Virus record (IMG/VR): IMGVR_UViG_3300034522_000022 | Coordinates: 1 to 29,907 of that record | DNA length: 29,907 nucleotides | From: a virus | Strand: one strand, 5' to 3' | Shown here: in pieces, positions 1-8,738 of the stretch | How positions within the stretch are numbered: the first letter of the stretch is position 1 | Layout: every line of letters starts with the position of its first letter | Notes under the pieces: model-generated | What the model saw: the letters and a program-made list of their open reading frames with translations, nothing else | What the model was told of the DNA's origin: nothing | Databases searched by the model: none | Position numbers and translations under genes: made by a program

Positions 1-2182
1 GTACAACCTCAGAACTGCTACCCCAGATTGACGTCACGTCCATGGCGTTAATCGAACTCACGCGGGCGACGTAGCGCCCGCTGTAAATTCCCTCGACCTC
101 GGCACCAAGGTTCCCCGTACGTGGTAGACGAATCCAGTTGCCACTGTCCTTGCGCCATTCCACGTTGTAGGCAATAGCCCCTGGCACCGAATCCCAGGTG
201 ATGCGCATACTGGTGACTGCAATCCCTTGCGACACCACGCTGCGCGCTGCGATGCCGATGTTAGCCGGCGGCGACATAACGCCAGGTGGAATGATGCTGG
301 TGGGCTGTGGGTCAATCCGTGCACCAGTATCGATCGCCGGATACTTCAACGGCTCATGCTGAGTGGCCGCAATCTTGAACTGGTGCAGCCCTTGCGGCTC
401 AATGGTCTGCACCCGGAACCGCATTACGGCAAGATCAGCGCTTTCCACGGACCAGCTGCACTCAGGCTCTGGAAGTTCCGAATAGTCCGCCATGACGGTG
501 ACCAAACGGCCGAAAACGGATTTAACGATACGGCCCTCGGACTTGCCGCTCGGCAGGTTGAGGATTAAACGGTCCTCCTCGTGCACCTCAGCGTCGATGT
601 CCAGCGTGATCACACGCTTGGTTGCGGCACTGATGCGCCCGCCATTGGCGCGCCCAGAAAACAATTCATCTGCCACGCAGATGATTTGCCCTGGCTCGAC
701 GTTGCGGCCTTCCATGCCCGCGGTAAAGGTCACCGACCACTCTTCGTACTGTTCGGACTTGAGCGCCCAGACGCCGTGGCGGATTGCTTCGCCCTCAACA
801 GTGCAGGCAAACCGCGAGATATCAAGCATACGGTGGCCAAGCACGCCGATCAGCTCGTCGTTAGTTACAGGAGCGGGCTGGGTTTTGAACTCGTTTTCCG
901 GGTTGTCCCAGGCCACCTTGGCGCGGGTGTGCCGATCGGGATACGCGGCAGCGACATATTCGAACTCGCCGATGATGTTGGATCGGGTGAAGACGTAGCC
1001 GTCTTCATTCCCGGGGATATCAGCCACCATGGTGACCTTCGAGCCGTTCCAGCAGCTGCTGCCGCGGAACACACTGGCAAGGTCGGAAAGAAGTGCGTAA
1101 CCCTCAACTGAATCCTGGATGTACACGTTGGTGGTCATTCGCGGCTGCAGGCCGCCCTTGCCGTCCGGCACCATCACGTCGCAATAGCGCCCGATCTCGT
1201 ACAGCGTCCAGTGGTCCACCATGTCGGCGGTAATACGGCGGCCAAGGCCGTAGCGGCGGTGCAACAGCAGGTCGCGCCAGACCCAGACCGGGTTGTTGGT
1301 GTAGGCCAGTTTAAAGGTGCCGTTCCAATCTCCTGTATAGGTGCGGGTTTCCGGGCTGTAGTTGGTCGGAACCTGCACGATTCGACCGCGCATCAGCGCC
1401 GCAAACTTCGGCGTGTCCTGAAACTGCTTGGCATCGAACTGCAGGCCGCCCAAGGCGAGATTTGGATAGCGCAGCTTCTTGTCGATGACTTCGGTCAGGC
1501 CCTTGATCCGCATCAGGTCCGCGAAGTTTGAGTCGTTGCGGTTTGGGGTGAGCCGGCGCACTCGTACCAGGGCACTGGTGAAGCCTTCGGGCAGATCGAT
1601 TCGATGGGTTCGCTCGTATTCAGTCGTGCCCTTATCATCCAGGACGGCCGACAGGACGGTCTGATAGCTGCCGCCGTCGACCGATAGGTCAATCGCATAA
1701 TCAATGCGATAGCCGATCTGATCCCCATTGGTCTTGACCTGCCATATCTGCGGCCACGACAGCCGCACGCGCACGGCTGACAACTGCTGGTCGGTGACTG
1801 CATGAGTCCACGGGGTGTCCGATTTCAGCTCGACCGGCAGACCTTGAGAGGCTTCGTTCTCGATCGCAGGAAAGCCTGCGATATGCTCCTGATCGACGGT
1901 ACCGGGCCGAAAATCCCAGATGGTTCCAGGAAAGTTTTCGCTCCCGTCAGGGGAGAGAAGTGGCGTGCCGTTCAGCTTGATCGACCGCAAGCCATCAACC
2001 GGGCCAACAATCGGACCTTCGCTCAGCGCATACAGCAGCTTTACGGTGGCTACCGAAAGCGCACTATCGGGCGCCTTGTAAGGCGTGTATGGCTTCTTTT
2101 CTCCGCCCTTGCCGCCCAAAACGCGGGCAGCAGCAGGCCGGCGCCGATGCTTTGCAGCAGGCGCTGTTGCGATTTTGGACAT
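1..2182 (-). CDS. J: Tail tip / host-specificity protein J (partial, 3' end outside window)
   Basis: Reading the minus strand from ATG at 2182 gives one uninterrupted frame of about 727 codons that leaves the window at base 1, so the C-terminus is missing. AAGGA precedes the ATG by about six bases. The product matches lambda gpJ-type central fibre/hub proteins: a basic N-terminus, then the blocks SVATVKLLYALSEGP and RLSWPQIWQ, the conserved RRYGLG, and a fibronectin-III-like segment near the window edge (YNVEWRKDSGNW, then GRYVARVSSIN). J proteins close the tail tip and bind the host receptor, and the receptor-binding end lies in the unseen part. It is last in the series M-L-K-I-J, as in lambda, nine bases after gene I. 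Family assignment is secure; receptor specificity cannot be judged. Confidence 0.93.
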   Translation of the reverse strand, partial: MSKIATAPAAKHRRRPAAARVLGGKGGEKKPYTPYKAPDSALSVATVKLLYALSEGPIVGPVDGLRSIKLNGTPLLSPDGSENFPGTIWDFRPGTVDQEHIAGFPAIENEASQGLPVELKSDTPWTHAVTDQQLSAVRVRLSWPQIWQVKTNGDQIGYRIDYAIDLSVDGGSYQTVLSAVLDDKGTTEYERTHRIDLPEGFTSALVRVRRLTPNRNDSNFADLMRIKGLTEVIDKKLRYPNLALGGLQFDAKQFQDTPKFAALMRGRIVQVPTNYSPETRTYTGDWNGTFKLAYTNNPVWVWRDLLLHRRYGLGRRITADMVDHWTLYEIGRYCDVMVPDGKGGLQPRMTTNVYIQDSVEGYALLSDLASVFRGSSCWNGSKVTMVADIPGNEDGYVFTRSNIIGEFEYVAAAYPDRHTRAKVAWDNPENEFKTQPAPVTNDELIGVLGHRMLDISRFACTVEGEAIRHGVWALKSEQYEEWSVTFTAGMEGRNVEPGQIICVADELFSGRANGGRISAATKRVITLDIDAEVHEEDRLILNLPSGKSEGRIVKSVFGRLVTVMADYSELPEPECSWSVESADLAVMRFRVQTIEPQGLHQFKIAATQHEPLKYPAIDTGARIDPQPTSIIPPGVMSPPANIGIAARSVVSQGIAVTSMRITWDSVPGAIAYNVEWRKDSGNWIRLPRTGNLGAEVEGIYSGRYVARVSSINAMDVTSIWGSSSEVV

Positions 2183-2191
2183 GGGTTTTCC

Positions 2192-2788
2192 TTACTGCTG
2201 ATCTTCCGAGAAGACGCCAGCCGAAATGAGGGCGCCGCCGATATCGCGTTCGCCGTAGAGCAGCGGTTTGCAGCGGCCTTGCGCCATCGTAGTGACCGCG
2301 CCGCCGAACGCGTAGGAAGGCTTGTTGCCATCGCCTTCCTTGTCCAGCACGCCCACCGGTGACGGGGACATACTCATGGCGATACCGCCGATCATCAAAC
2401 CAGCACCAGCTGCTATCAGGTAGTACTGCTGGGTGATAGCGCCGACCACCACCAGGGCGAGACCGGCAATGGTGGCGAACAGGCCGCCTCCCTTGCTGCC
2501 AATCACAATTGGCGCAATACGGATCGGCTCTACCGTGTCCTGGCGCATCTCAATCTCGGTTTCGCTCAGGTTCTTCTTTCCGCGGAACACTGCGTAAGTC
2601 AGGCCGCGCTCCTCCGAAAAGCGAAGAAACCGCCGGAAGCCGGGTATCTTCACGCAAAGGGCATGGACCGCCTCAGCGCAAGATGCAACCGCCAAGTGGT
2701 GTACCCGGCCAAATCGTGTGCCCAGCACCCCGTAAAGCATCACCAGTACCACCAGGGGTTGGGGGCGAACCGTTGCTCTCATGGCCAT
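2192..2788 (-). CDS. I: Tail assembly protein I
   Basis: A 198-residue protein matching the lambda gpI family, needed for assembly of the tail tip. The N-terminal half contains the typical block LYGVLGTRFGRVH and a ubiquitin-like region. The middle has a glycine- and alanine-rich hydrophobic stretch (about residues 104-140), and the C-terminus the family-like PLLYGERDIGGALISAG. The start at 2788 shares one base with the TGA of gene K (TGATG) and has GGAGG seven bases upstream. A second in-frame ATG at 2782 is also possible. Its place between K and J is exactly lambda-like. Confidence 0.88.
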   Translation of the reverse strand: MAMRATVRPQPLVVLVMLYGVLGTRFGRVHHLAVASCAEAVHALCVKIPGFRRFLRFSEERGLTYAVFRGKKNLSETEIEMRQDTVEPIRIAPIVIGSKGGGLFATIAGLALVVVGAITQQYYLIAAGAGLMIGGIAMSMSPSPVGVLDKEGDGNKPSYAFGGAVTTMAQGRCKPLLYGERDIGGALISAGVFSEDQQ

Positions 2789-3540
2789 CAGTCAACCTCC
2801 GGCACTCGTTGGTGCCGAAGAATCAGCACGGTGTAATCAGCCCACATGCCGCCGTAAACGTCGCGGGTGGATTTCTTGTTGTAGCGGTGATGCAGGAAGG
2901 TGCCCGGGGCCGGGTGTAGTTCCGGGGCGCTGGTCAGCAAACCGTCACCCAGATAGATTCCTGCGTGGTTCGGTGCAGCGGCGTTGATCTGCATGACGAT
3001 CATGTCGCCCTTGCGCGGCATCGAAACCGGATAGAAACCGGCCTCCTCGTAGTACTTCTCGTAGAGGCTCTCACCATCGTTCCACCAGCCGTCCCGGCGC
3101 GGGTAGTTCGGCAGTTCAATCCTGTGCTCGCGCTCGTAGTAATCGCGGCACAGTGCGTAGCAATCGAGCAGGCCGTGACCGAACTCGCGGCCCACCAGCG
3201 GAGCCTGGTAACCGTCGGGCTTAAACTCGAAGTACTCGCCAGACGGCCAGCTCACAATGCCCCAAGGCTTTTCGTGCAATTCGCAGCTGACGCGATCGGT
3301 CATGCTCGGCACGGGAGGCACGTCAGGATGAGAATGAATGATCATCGTCACCTCGCCGCGGTCCTCAGCGTCACACTTATCCTCGGGGTTGATGATGAAG
3401 TGTTCGCTCGGCGTCTTGGCATCATTGCGGCATGGAACGTACTTCAGCCGCCCCGCCTCACGGATCACCACGCCGCAGCTTTCCTTGGGAAACTCAGCCG
3501 CCGCGTGCGCCTGAATTTGTTTCAGCATCGTCTTGTTCAT
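2788..3540 (-). CDS. K: Tail tip peptidoglycan/isopeptide peptidase K (JAMM + NlpC/P60)
   Basis: A 250-residue two-domain protein of the lambda gpK type. Residues 1-110 form a JAB1/MPN (JAMM) domain with complete zinc ligands: Glu20, the HSHP at 69-72 (His69, His71), Ser79 and Asp82, in the canonical H-x-H-x7-S-x2-D spacing. Residues 120-245 form an NlpC/P60 domain with catalytic Cys127 (LLDCYALC) and His192 (NHAGIYLG). Such proteins sit in the tail tip and are thought to cut the cell wall during DNA injection or to process tail components. It lies between L and I. The Shine-Dalgarno match at 3540 is weak, so translation probably depends on L just upstream (five bases between L and this ATG). 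Both active sites look intact. Confidence 0.92.
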   Translation of the reverse strand: MNKTMLKQIQAHAAAEFPKESCGVVIREAGRLKYVPCRNDAKTPSEHFIINPEDKCDAEDRGEVTMIIHSHPDVPPVPSMTDRVSCELHEKPWGIVSWPSGEYFEFKPDGYQAPLVGREFGHGLLDCYALCRDYYEREHRIELPNYPRRDGWWNDGESLYEKYYEEAGFYPVSMPRKGDMIVMQINAAAPNHAGIYLGDGLLTSAPELHPAPGTFLHHRYNKKSTRDVYGGMWADYTVLILRHQRVPEVD

Positions 3541-3545
3541 AGGGT

Positions 3546-4232
3546 CTATCCAATAAGCGCAGCGCCAGGAGCGCCACCGAACGACAGTGGGTTGCCCTTC
3601 CCAAAGCGAATTTCGCAGTCACTTGGCCGGCCGCCACAGCGATCGAGCGCAGGGTCGTCTACGGGGTTGCCGTCGACGTCGAACATCTTGATCCCGGTGT
3701 AATTGCAGTCGGGGCCGCGGTACTCGCCCCACAGGCACCACTCGCACCGGTTCATGATCAGGCCGCCTGGCAACCTCTGGCCTTTAACAGCGGTCGGCGG
3801 CGCCAGCGAGAACACCACCTCCTCGCGCAACAAGCTGGTGACCTGGTTGATATAGGAGATGTCCAGCCTCTCCATGGTGCTGGCCGTGGGGTTGCCCTCA
3901 GGAAAGTTCGCAGCGTCCAGGTATTTCGCGTACGTCTGTCGAACCGTCAGCTTTACCCCACTCATCCCCTGGAATCGCCGGCATAACGCTGTAATCGTTC
4001 CGTCGATATTGCTGATCTTCAGCATGGGTGTGGAGTTGTTGCCTTCAACGCTGCGCCCGAACCCGCCGGTCTCATAAGGACGTGGTAGATACACGTCGCC
4101 CTTCCAGATGATCGGCGTGGACTGTTGATGCGCGTGATACCGCAAGATGCCCATTCCACGCGCCTCGCCGTCCAACTCAATCAGCTGAATAACCGCGCCC
4201 GGCTCGAGCTTCTGGTCGTCCAAAGTGATCAT
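3546..4232 (-). CDS. L: Minor tail protein L
   Basis: A 228-residue homologue of lambda gpL, a tail tip protein that carries an iron-sulfur cluster in its C-terminal domain. The C-terminal Cys set is visible: Cys163, Cys166, Cys176, Cys199 and Cys206. The 176-199-206 spacing (23 and 7) equals what I recall for the lambda cluster ligands. N-terminal beta-rich domain with GGFGRSVEGNN, then RLDISYINQV. The ATG at 4232 overlaps the stop of gene M by four bases (ATGA). Cluster binding is inferred from the conserved cysteines. Confidence 0.88.
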   Translation of the reverse strand: MITLDDQKLEPGAVIQLIELDGEARGMGILRYHAHQQSTPIIWKGDVYLPRPYETGGFGRSVEGNNSTPMLKISNIDGTITALCRRFQGMSGVKLTVRQTYAKYLDAANFPEGNPTASTMERLDISYINQVTSLLREEVVFSLAPPTAVKGQRLPGGLIMNRCEWCLWGEYRGPDCNYTGIKMFDVDGNPVDDPALDRCGGRPSDCEIRFGKGNPLSFGGAPGAALIG

Positions 4233-4567
4233 GGGTTAAATACCTGCTGGAAAGTGGTGCTGAGGGTGTACTTCTTGTTGCCGTGGGTTTGCAGCTTCCA
4301 GCCACCGGTTGTGATGTAAGCCCCTTGAACCTCGAGCGGCGGGGTCCACAAGAAGTGGTTTGCCCCCTTGTGCCGCTTGAAGAATTCCCGGATCGGCTTG
4401 ATATAAGCCTCACCGCCCGTAAAGGAAACGGCGTATGTACCGGCGATATTATTGATGCCGAAGGATAAACGCTGGCTGTAGCCATTACCGAACTTCGACT
4501 CAAGCACGTCGGGTTGGTCGTCACCGGAAGAGCCAACCCTGGGCGACCAGTTGAATACCTCTGCCAT
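4229..4567 (-). CDS. M: Minor tail protein M
   Basis: A 112-residue protein of the lambda gpM family, a component of the tail tip that joins tape measure and hub. Family features are the N-terminal PRVGSSGDDQPDVLESKFGNG, a central FFKRHKGANHFLWTPP and a C-terminal TTFQQVFNP. The start shares one base with the tape-measure stop (TGATG at 4567-4569) and the end overlaps L by four bases. Length is normal for the family (lambda gpM is 109). Confidence 0.88.
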   Translation of the reverse strand: MAEVFNWSPRVGSSGDDQPDVLESKFGNGYSQRLSFGINNIAGTYAVSFTGGEAYIKPIREFFKRHKGANHFLWTPPLEVQGAYITTGGWKLQTHGNKKYTLSTTFQQVFNP

Positions 4568-7500
4568 CAGCTGTTTCTCCGATTGTTGGGATCGAGCAGG
4601 CCATTCTGTCCTTTCTCTTGCACGATCACCTGGCGCGCGATCTTGGGCATTTCGGAGCGTGCGGTGGCAAGCAGCGCCAGCCCCATCTGCTCATAGCCTT
4701 CCGGCGCGTTCACAGATCCACCAGATCCGTCGCCATTGATGTGAAGGTGAATCTCCGGAGCAGAGCCTGACCCAGCACCCGGCGCGACAGATGGAGCGGT
4801 GAAGGCCGGTGTGATACCTGGGCTTCCGACGAATCCGCCGCTTGCATAGCCAGGCTTACCGCTGCGGTTCAGTCCGATTAGGTAATCTTTCATTCCTGGC
4901 TGATCGACCACCTCCTTGCGGATGACCACCTCGCCGCCGTGAACCACCCCCTTCGGTTCAAACTTGCCACCCGGCCCGGTAAAGCCACCGTCAGAGAAGC
5001 CGGCCAGCGCCATGCCGGCGACCATGCCCGCATTAGCGTAACCAGCAGCCAGCAGCGCCGCGCCCACCGGGATACCGCCCAGGATGGTCAGTTCAGCCGG
5101 TGCCTTCGCTGCAGCTATCTGGGCGTTCATGATGATCGACGCCACCGCGAACGCCTTTTGCGCGACAAACAACGCCTTGTAAGCGCCGGACTGCTCGCCA
5201 GCAATCTTGCCAACCATGTCGGCGGCCTGGCCGGACAGCTCGCTGAATGTGCCGATCACGGCCACTTTGTAAGCGCCCTGAATGTCTGAAAGCCGTGCCT
5301 GGTTCGTTTGGTTGATTTCCACCACGCGGTCCAAGTACTGCTGCTCGGCGGCGAGCTTCTGTTCGTTGGTGCTTTGCTGGTCGGCCAGGATCTGATCGCG
5401 AAGTTCGGCCTGCATCGACATCTGCTTGTCGTGCCACTTTTTCAGGGCGGCCTCGGCCTCTGCAATCTTGACCAGCTCACCGGACGGCCCGCCCACCGAG
5501 GAGTCGATGCCACCAAACTCTGGTGCCTCGGTAACGGTGGCTTTCGAGATGGCATCAGCGCCGGCGCGATAGTCGTCTGACGACAGCTTCCCAGCGCGAT
5601 TGGCTGTTTCCAGGACCTGCATCCGCTCTTTCGTGGTTGCAAGCAGGGCCTGCTCTTTGGTTTGAAGGCCTGACATCAAGCCGTCATAGGCCTTTCTGGC
5701 ATTGAGCGCGTCGAGCTCAATGGCCTTGCCCTCGAGCATTACCTTGTTCTTCGCTGATAGCTTCGAAAGCTCGCCAGTGGTGAGCTCGTAGCGGAGGCGC
5801 CCTATCTCGGTAGTTTCACCATATAGCGCTACCTGCTGTGTGAGGTTGGCCAGGGTCTGCTTGTAAGCGTTGTTGAGTTGTTCGGCTTGGCGGTGAATAT
5901 CCTCCGCCGTTTTCTTCGCCTTCTGCTGGGCTTCCTCCGACGCCTTGGCCGCAGCCTCGGAACCTTTGATAGCACCGGCTAGAATGCGCCAGCCTTCCGC
6001 AGTAGCTGGGTCGACGCCCTCACGCTCAATACGGCGATTCACCTCACCGACCAGGTCTCCGCCATCCCGCACCGAATTCAGTCGCTCCACCAGCGTCTTG
6101 GAGTAACTGGTCCAGCCGTCAATCGTTTTCTGATCCGGGCCTTCTATTGTCTTCAGGCCCGCACCGGCCTGACCGGCCGCGTCGGCGACATCGTTTAATC
6201 GTGCTGTCAGTATATTGGCGACGTCACCGTAATCGCCGGAGGCCTTGATGGCCTCACCGTACGCTGCTGCCGAGGCGTTGATGGCGCTGGTCATGTCCTT
6301 GTTTGGGCCGATTGCCGCGACCAACTGCTGGCTGGCGGAATCAATATCCTGGCCGCCGGCGATGCGGCGATTGAAGTCTGTCACCGCCCGATCGCGCTGG
6401 AACGGGTTGGCCGAATAGGTGTCGCCCCACTTGTCATTACCCTGGGCCGCGGCGCGGATCTCGCGCAGCGCCTTCTGGGCCGCGACCTGTGCGTCCGCCT
6501 GCTGCTGAATAACGCCGTCGAGCTTGTATCGAGCCTGCTCTTTTCCAAGCTCGGCAAACTCTTTGCGCAGCTCCTCAACAGGACGCTTAAGGTCGACCGT
6601 GGCCTTCCTTGCCTTTTCGCTGTTATCAGTGAAGAGAAGATAGCTGGCAGCAACGGCGCCGACGGTCAGTGCAAGTCCAGCAGGGCCGCCCATCACACCA
6701 AGAAGAGCTGCACCGGCGCGCCCAGCTATCGAAGTCGCAGCTGATTGTGCGGACTGAGCTGCAGTTTGCGCAGCGGCCGCCTGCGCATCAGCGAGCCTGG
6801 CGATACGCAAGCGGCTAAGGGCGGCGGCGTGTGCGTCAGTAAATTTCGTTGCAGCAACCTGAGCTTCAGCAGCCACGGTCTCAGCGCCAGCTCTTCGGAC
6901 CGCCATATTGGCGGAATCGAGCTGCGCCTTTGTACGTCCGATTTCAGCTGAGTTTGCTTCCCGAATAGCACCAACTTGGGCCCACAGGCTCTTGATAAGA
7001 TCTCCCGCTTTCAGGCCGCCATAAGCAGCCCCAACGGTAAGCGCCGAGGCCGCAAGTACGTCCATGTTTTCGGCAACAAACGTAACCGCGCGCGCGAGTA
7101 TTTTGGTGCTCCCGGTCGCCCCGTCCATTCCGCCAACCCATGCCTGGAATGAGTTGCTGACGGTTGTAGTGGCTCGACTTACCGAGCCTGGCAAATCCTT
7201 AAACTCTCCCTGAAGCGCGCCGAGCTGGCTAATCAGCGCGGGTACCACTTTATCAATGGTCAGCAGGCCTTCGTCCGCCATCGATTTAAGGTCTTTACGG
7301 GCAACCCCCATGCCGGTGGCAAGCGCCCGGATTACGCGATCGCCGTTTTCATTGACCGAGTTGAACTCCTCCCCACGCACTACCCCCTGGCCTAGAGCCT
7401 GGGAGAACTGTGTAATTACTGATGAAGCTTCAGCTGCGCCAGCGCCGGAGAGCTGAAGCCCGAGTGCCAGCGCCTCGGTCACACCCAAAACATCGCTCGA

Positions 7501-7944
7501 TGAAAATCCAAACTCGCGCATAGATGCGGACGAACGACTGAATAGATTGGCATTGTCGGAAAATGCTGTACCAGTGCGCTGGCTTACTTCAAAGAGCGAT
7601 TTTTGGCTTACAGCAAAATCTTCAGTACTTGAGGATGCTTGCTTCAGTCGGGCATTAACCTGATTCCAGCTATCTGCTTGGTGAATGACGTTTCCCACAG
7701 CAAGAGCGCCGGCCATGGCCTTTGCATACCCGCCAACAGTTGAGGTGAGCGCCTGCATTGCTGAGCCTTGAGCCCGGACTGCTGCCTCTTGAGATCGCCA
7801 TGAACTGGTCGCGTCACGGTTTCCGGACGTTATGGTTCGGAGATAGCTTTGCCCCATACGGCCAGCCCTTGCCATCTCGCGCTGGTATGCGCTTGTCTCG
7901 GCTGAAACGCTGACGATAAGGGAGCGTAGGGTTTGCCCTGACAT
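4567..7944 (-). CDS. H: Tape measure protein (lambda H-like)
   Basis: A 1125-residue protein, by far the largest in the window, lying between the tail chaperones and gene M as expected for the tail-length ruler. The N-terminal tape-measure domain covers about residues 80-280 and includes the conserved GEEFNSVNENGDRVIRAL. Long alanine/glutamine-rich helical stretches follow (about 330-410, 640-700 and 840-900). Hydrophobic segments at 411-438 and 957-981 are typical of tape measures that enter the host membrane. The C-terminus has the usual SDGGFTGPGGKFEPKG and VVHGGEVVI. By the rule of thumb of about 0.15 nm per residue the tail would be near 170 nm, somewhat longer than lambda (inference). 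ATG at 7944 has GGAGA six bases upstream. It follows a terminator and a lipoprotein gene. Confidence 0.95.
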   Translation of the reverse strand: MSGQTLRSLIVSVSAETSAYQREMARAGRMGQSYLRTITSGNRDATSSWRSQEAAVRAQGSAMQALTSTVGGYAKAMAGALAVGNVIHQADSWNQVNARLKQASSSTEDFAVSQKSLFEVSQRTGTAFSDNANLFSRSSASMREFGFSSSDVLGVTEALALGLQLSGAGAAEASSVITQFSQALGQGVVRGEEFNSVNENGDRVIRALATGMGVARKDLKSMADEGLLTIDKVVPALISQLGALQGEFKDLPGSVSRATTTVSNSFQAWVGGMDGATGSTKILARAVTFVAENMDVLAASALTVGAAYGGLKAGDLIKSLWAQVGAIREANSAEIGRTKAQLDSANMAVRRAGAETVAAEAQVAATKFTDAHAAALSRLRIARLADAQAAAAQTAAQSAQSAATSIAGRAGAALLGVMGGPAGLALTVGAVAASYLLFTDNSEKARKATVDLKRPVEELRKEFAELGKEQARYKLDGVIQQQADAQVAAQKALREIRAAAQGNDKWGDTYSANPFQRDRAVTDFNRRIAGGQDIDSASQQLVAAIGPNKDMTSAINASAAAYGEAIKASGDYGDVANILTARLNDVADAAGQAGAGLKTIEGPDQKTIDGWTSYSKTLVERLNSVRDGGDLVGEVNRRIEREGVDPATAEGWRILAGAIKGSEAAAKASEEAQQKAKKTAEDIHRQAEQLNNAYKQTLANLTQQVALYGETTEIGRLRYELTTGELSKLSAKNKVMLEGKAIELDALNARKAYDGLMSGLQTKEQALLATTKERMQVLETANRAGKLSSDDYRAGADAISKATVTEAPEFGGIDSSVGGPSGELVKIAEAEAALKKWHDKQMSMQAELRDQILADQQSTNEQKLAAEQQYLDRVVEINQTNQARLSDIQGAYKVAVIGTFSELSGQAADMVGKIAGEQSGAYKALFVAQKAFAVASIIMNAQIAAAKAPAELTILGGIPVGAALLAAGYANAGMVAGMALAGFSDGGFTGPGGKFEPKGVVHGGEVVIRKEVVDQPGMKDYLIGLNRSGKPGYASGGFVGSPGITPAFTAPSVAPGAGSGSAPEIHLHINGDGSGGSVNAPEGYEQMGLALLATARSEMPKIARQVIVQEKGQNGLLDPNNRRNS

Positions 7945-7961
7945 GCTTTTCTCCAGGCGTT

Positions 7962-7983
7962 AAAAAACCCGCCTTGGCGGGTT
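7962..7983 (-). terminator. Intrinsic terminator of the lipoprotein gene
   Basis: A perfect 8-bp stem AACCCGCC/GGCGGGTT with a two-base loop (AA on the minus strand) is followed on the minus strand by a run of six T (7967-7962). The stop codon of the lipoprotein gene lies at the foot of the stem. It lies inside the late operon, so the phage must read through it to reach the tape measure. Confidence 0.85.
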
Positions 7984-8338
7984 ATTTGGTTCTCTCACTA
8001 CTGAGAACTTTAGAATTTTGATCGATATAGAAACGCCATCGATTCACGCAGTCTGCATAAACGACTATTGTTGAAGGTGGGCTACTCATTTGCTCAGAGA
8101 GCCCAACGTACTCAACTTTGTCGCACTGCAATTGCTTTGCTGCCTTTGAGAGCGCAGTTCGCTCAGCAACTTTTATTCGTTCGACGCCGGCATCGCCCCA
8201 TTTCTGGAATGTCTTGGGATAATGCTCTTTTGAATAAACTGATAAAGCGGCCTCATCAATCACGACTTCTGAATCCGGCCTTTCCGAATTCCCACAACCT
8301 GTGATTAAAGCAGCAACTAAAACCGCGCACTTCCTCAT
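7982..8338 (-). CDS. Small lipoprotein, probable lysogenic-conversion (moron) gene
   Basis: A 118-residue protein beginning with a short basic signal peptide and a lipobox LITGC, with Cys15 as the lipid-modified residue, so the mature protein would be about 104 residues and membrane-anchored. The mature part contains two further cysteines (about residues 73 and 97) that could form a disulfide. I recognise no family. A strong GGAGG lies seven bases before ATG 8338. Unlike its neighbours it does not overlap them: a 64-base gap precedes it and an intrinsic terminator ends it, between the tail chaperone and tape-measure genes where no structural gene is needed. That arrangement is typical of cargo genes. 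Superinfection exclusion is a common role of such lipoproteins but is only a guess here. No convincing promoter was seen in the gap. Confidence 0.72.
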   Translation of the reverse strand: MRKCAVLVAALITGCGNSERPDSEVVIDEAALSVYSKEHYPKTFQKWGDAGVERIKVAERTALSKAAKQLQCDKVEYVGLSEQMSSPPSTIVVYADCVNRWRFYIDQNSKVLSSERTK

Positions 8339-8402
8339 AAGAATCCTCCTTGTAAAACAGAGAATCTAGCATGAGGATAGAGCCATCGAGGCAGGCAGTT
8401 TT

Positions 8403-8738
8403 TCAGGCTTCTGAAGATTTGACTATCAAAAACGCCTTGAACAGCTGCTCCCCCTCCTCGGCCTGCGCCGCCTCATCAACCACCACTGCGGCTTCTTCCT
8501 TCCATTTAGGCATCAGGTCGACAGCAGAAACTTTCGCACCCTGGGCCTGGAACACCGAAGCAGCAATAATCGAGGCCTGAATGTCGCCACGGGTATCGCT
8601 CAGTGGAGATTCTTGGTTGTAGGCCATCCAAAGGAACAACTCCTCCGCGCTCATCCGTGAGCGCAGATCCTGGAGCGTCATGCCAAGCCGGAGGGCAAGA
8701 GTCAGCATAAACGCCAACTCCGGCTCCTCCGTCAGTCG
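8403..8738 (-). CDS. T: gpT-like C-terminal part of the tail assembly chaperone GT (reached by -1 frameshift)
   Basis: This frame encodes 111 residues that begin RLTEEPELAFMLTLALRLGMT when entered from the preceding gene by a -1 slip. It has no good start codon of its own (nearest TTG at 8717). Downstream come DLRSRMSAEELFLWMAY and a Glu/Ala-rich tail. In lambda the same arrangement yields gpG and, at a low ratio, the fusion gpGT; both coat the tape measure and recruit tail tube subunits. The fusion would be bases 9205-8738 followed by 8738-8403, about 267 residues, close to lambda gpGT (279). It is placed exactly as in lambda, before the tape measure, with only the lipoprotein gene between. 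Confidence 0.85.
   Translation of the reverse strand, partial: RLTEEPELAFMLTLALRLGMTLQDLRSRMSAEELFLWMAYNQESPLSDTRGDIQASIIAASVFQAQGAKVSAVDLMPKWKEEAAVVVDEAAQAEEGEQLFKAFLIVKSSEA

Noticed and set aside
2965-3702. Plus-strand open frame of 245 codons
   Set aside because: Antisense to gene K with intact JAMM and NlpC motifs; no independent support.
8339-8402. Promoter for the lipoprotein gene
   Set aside because: TAGATT is a weak -10 and no -35-like hexamer lies at 16-18 bases.
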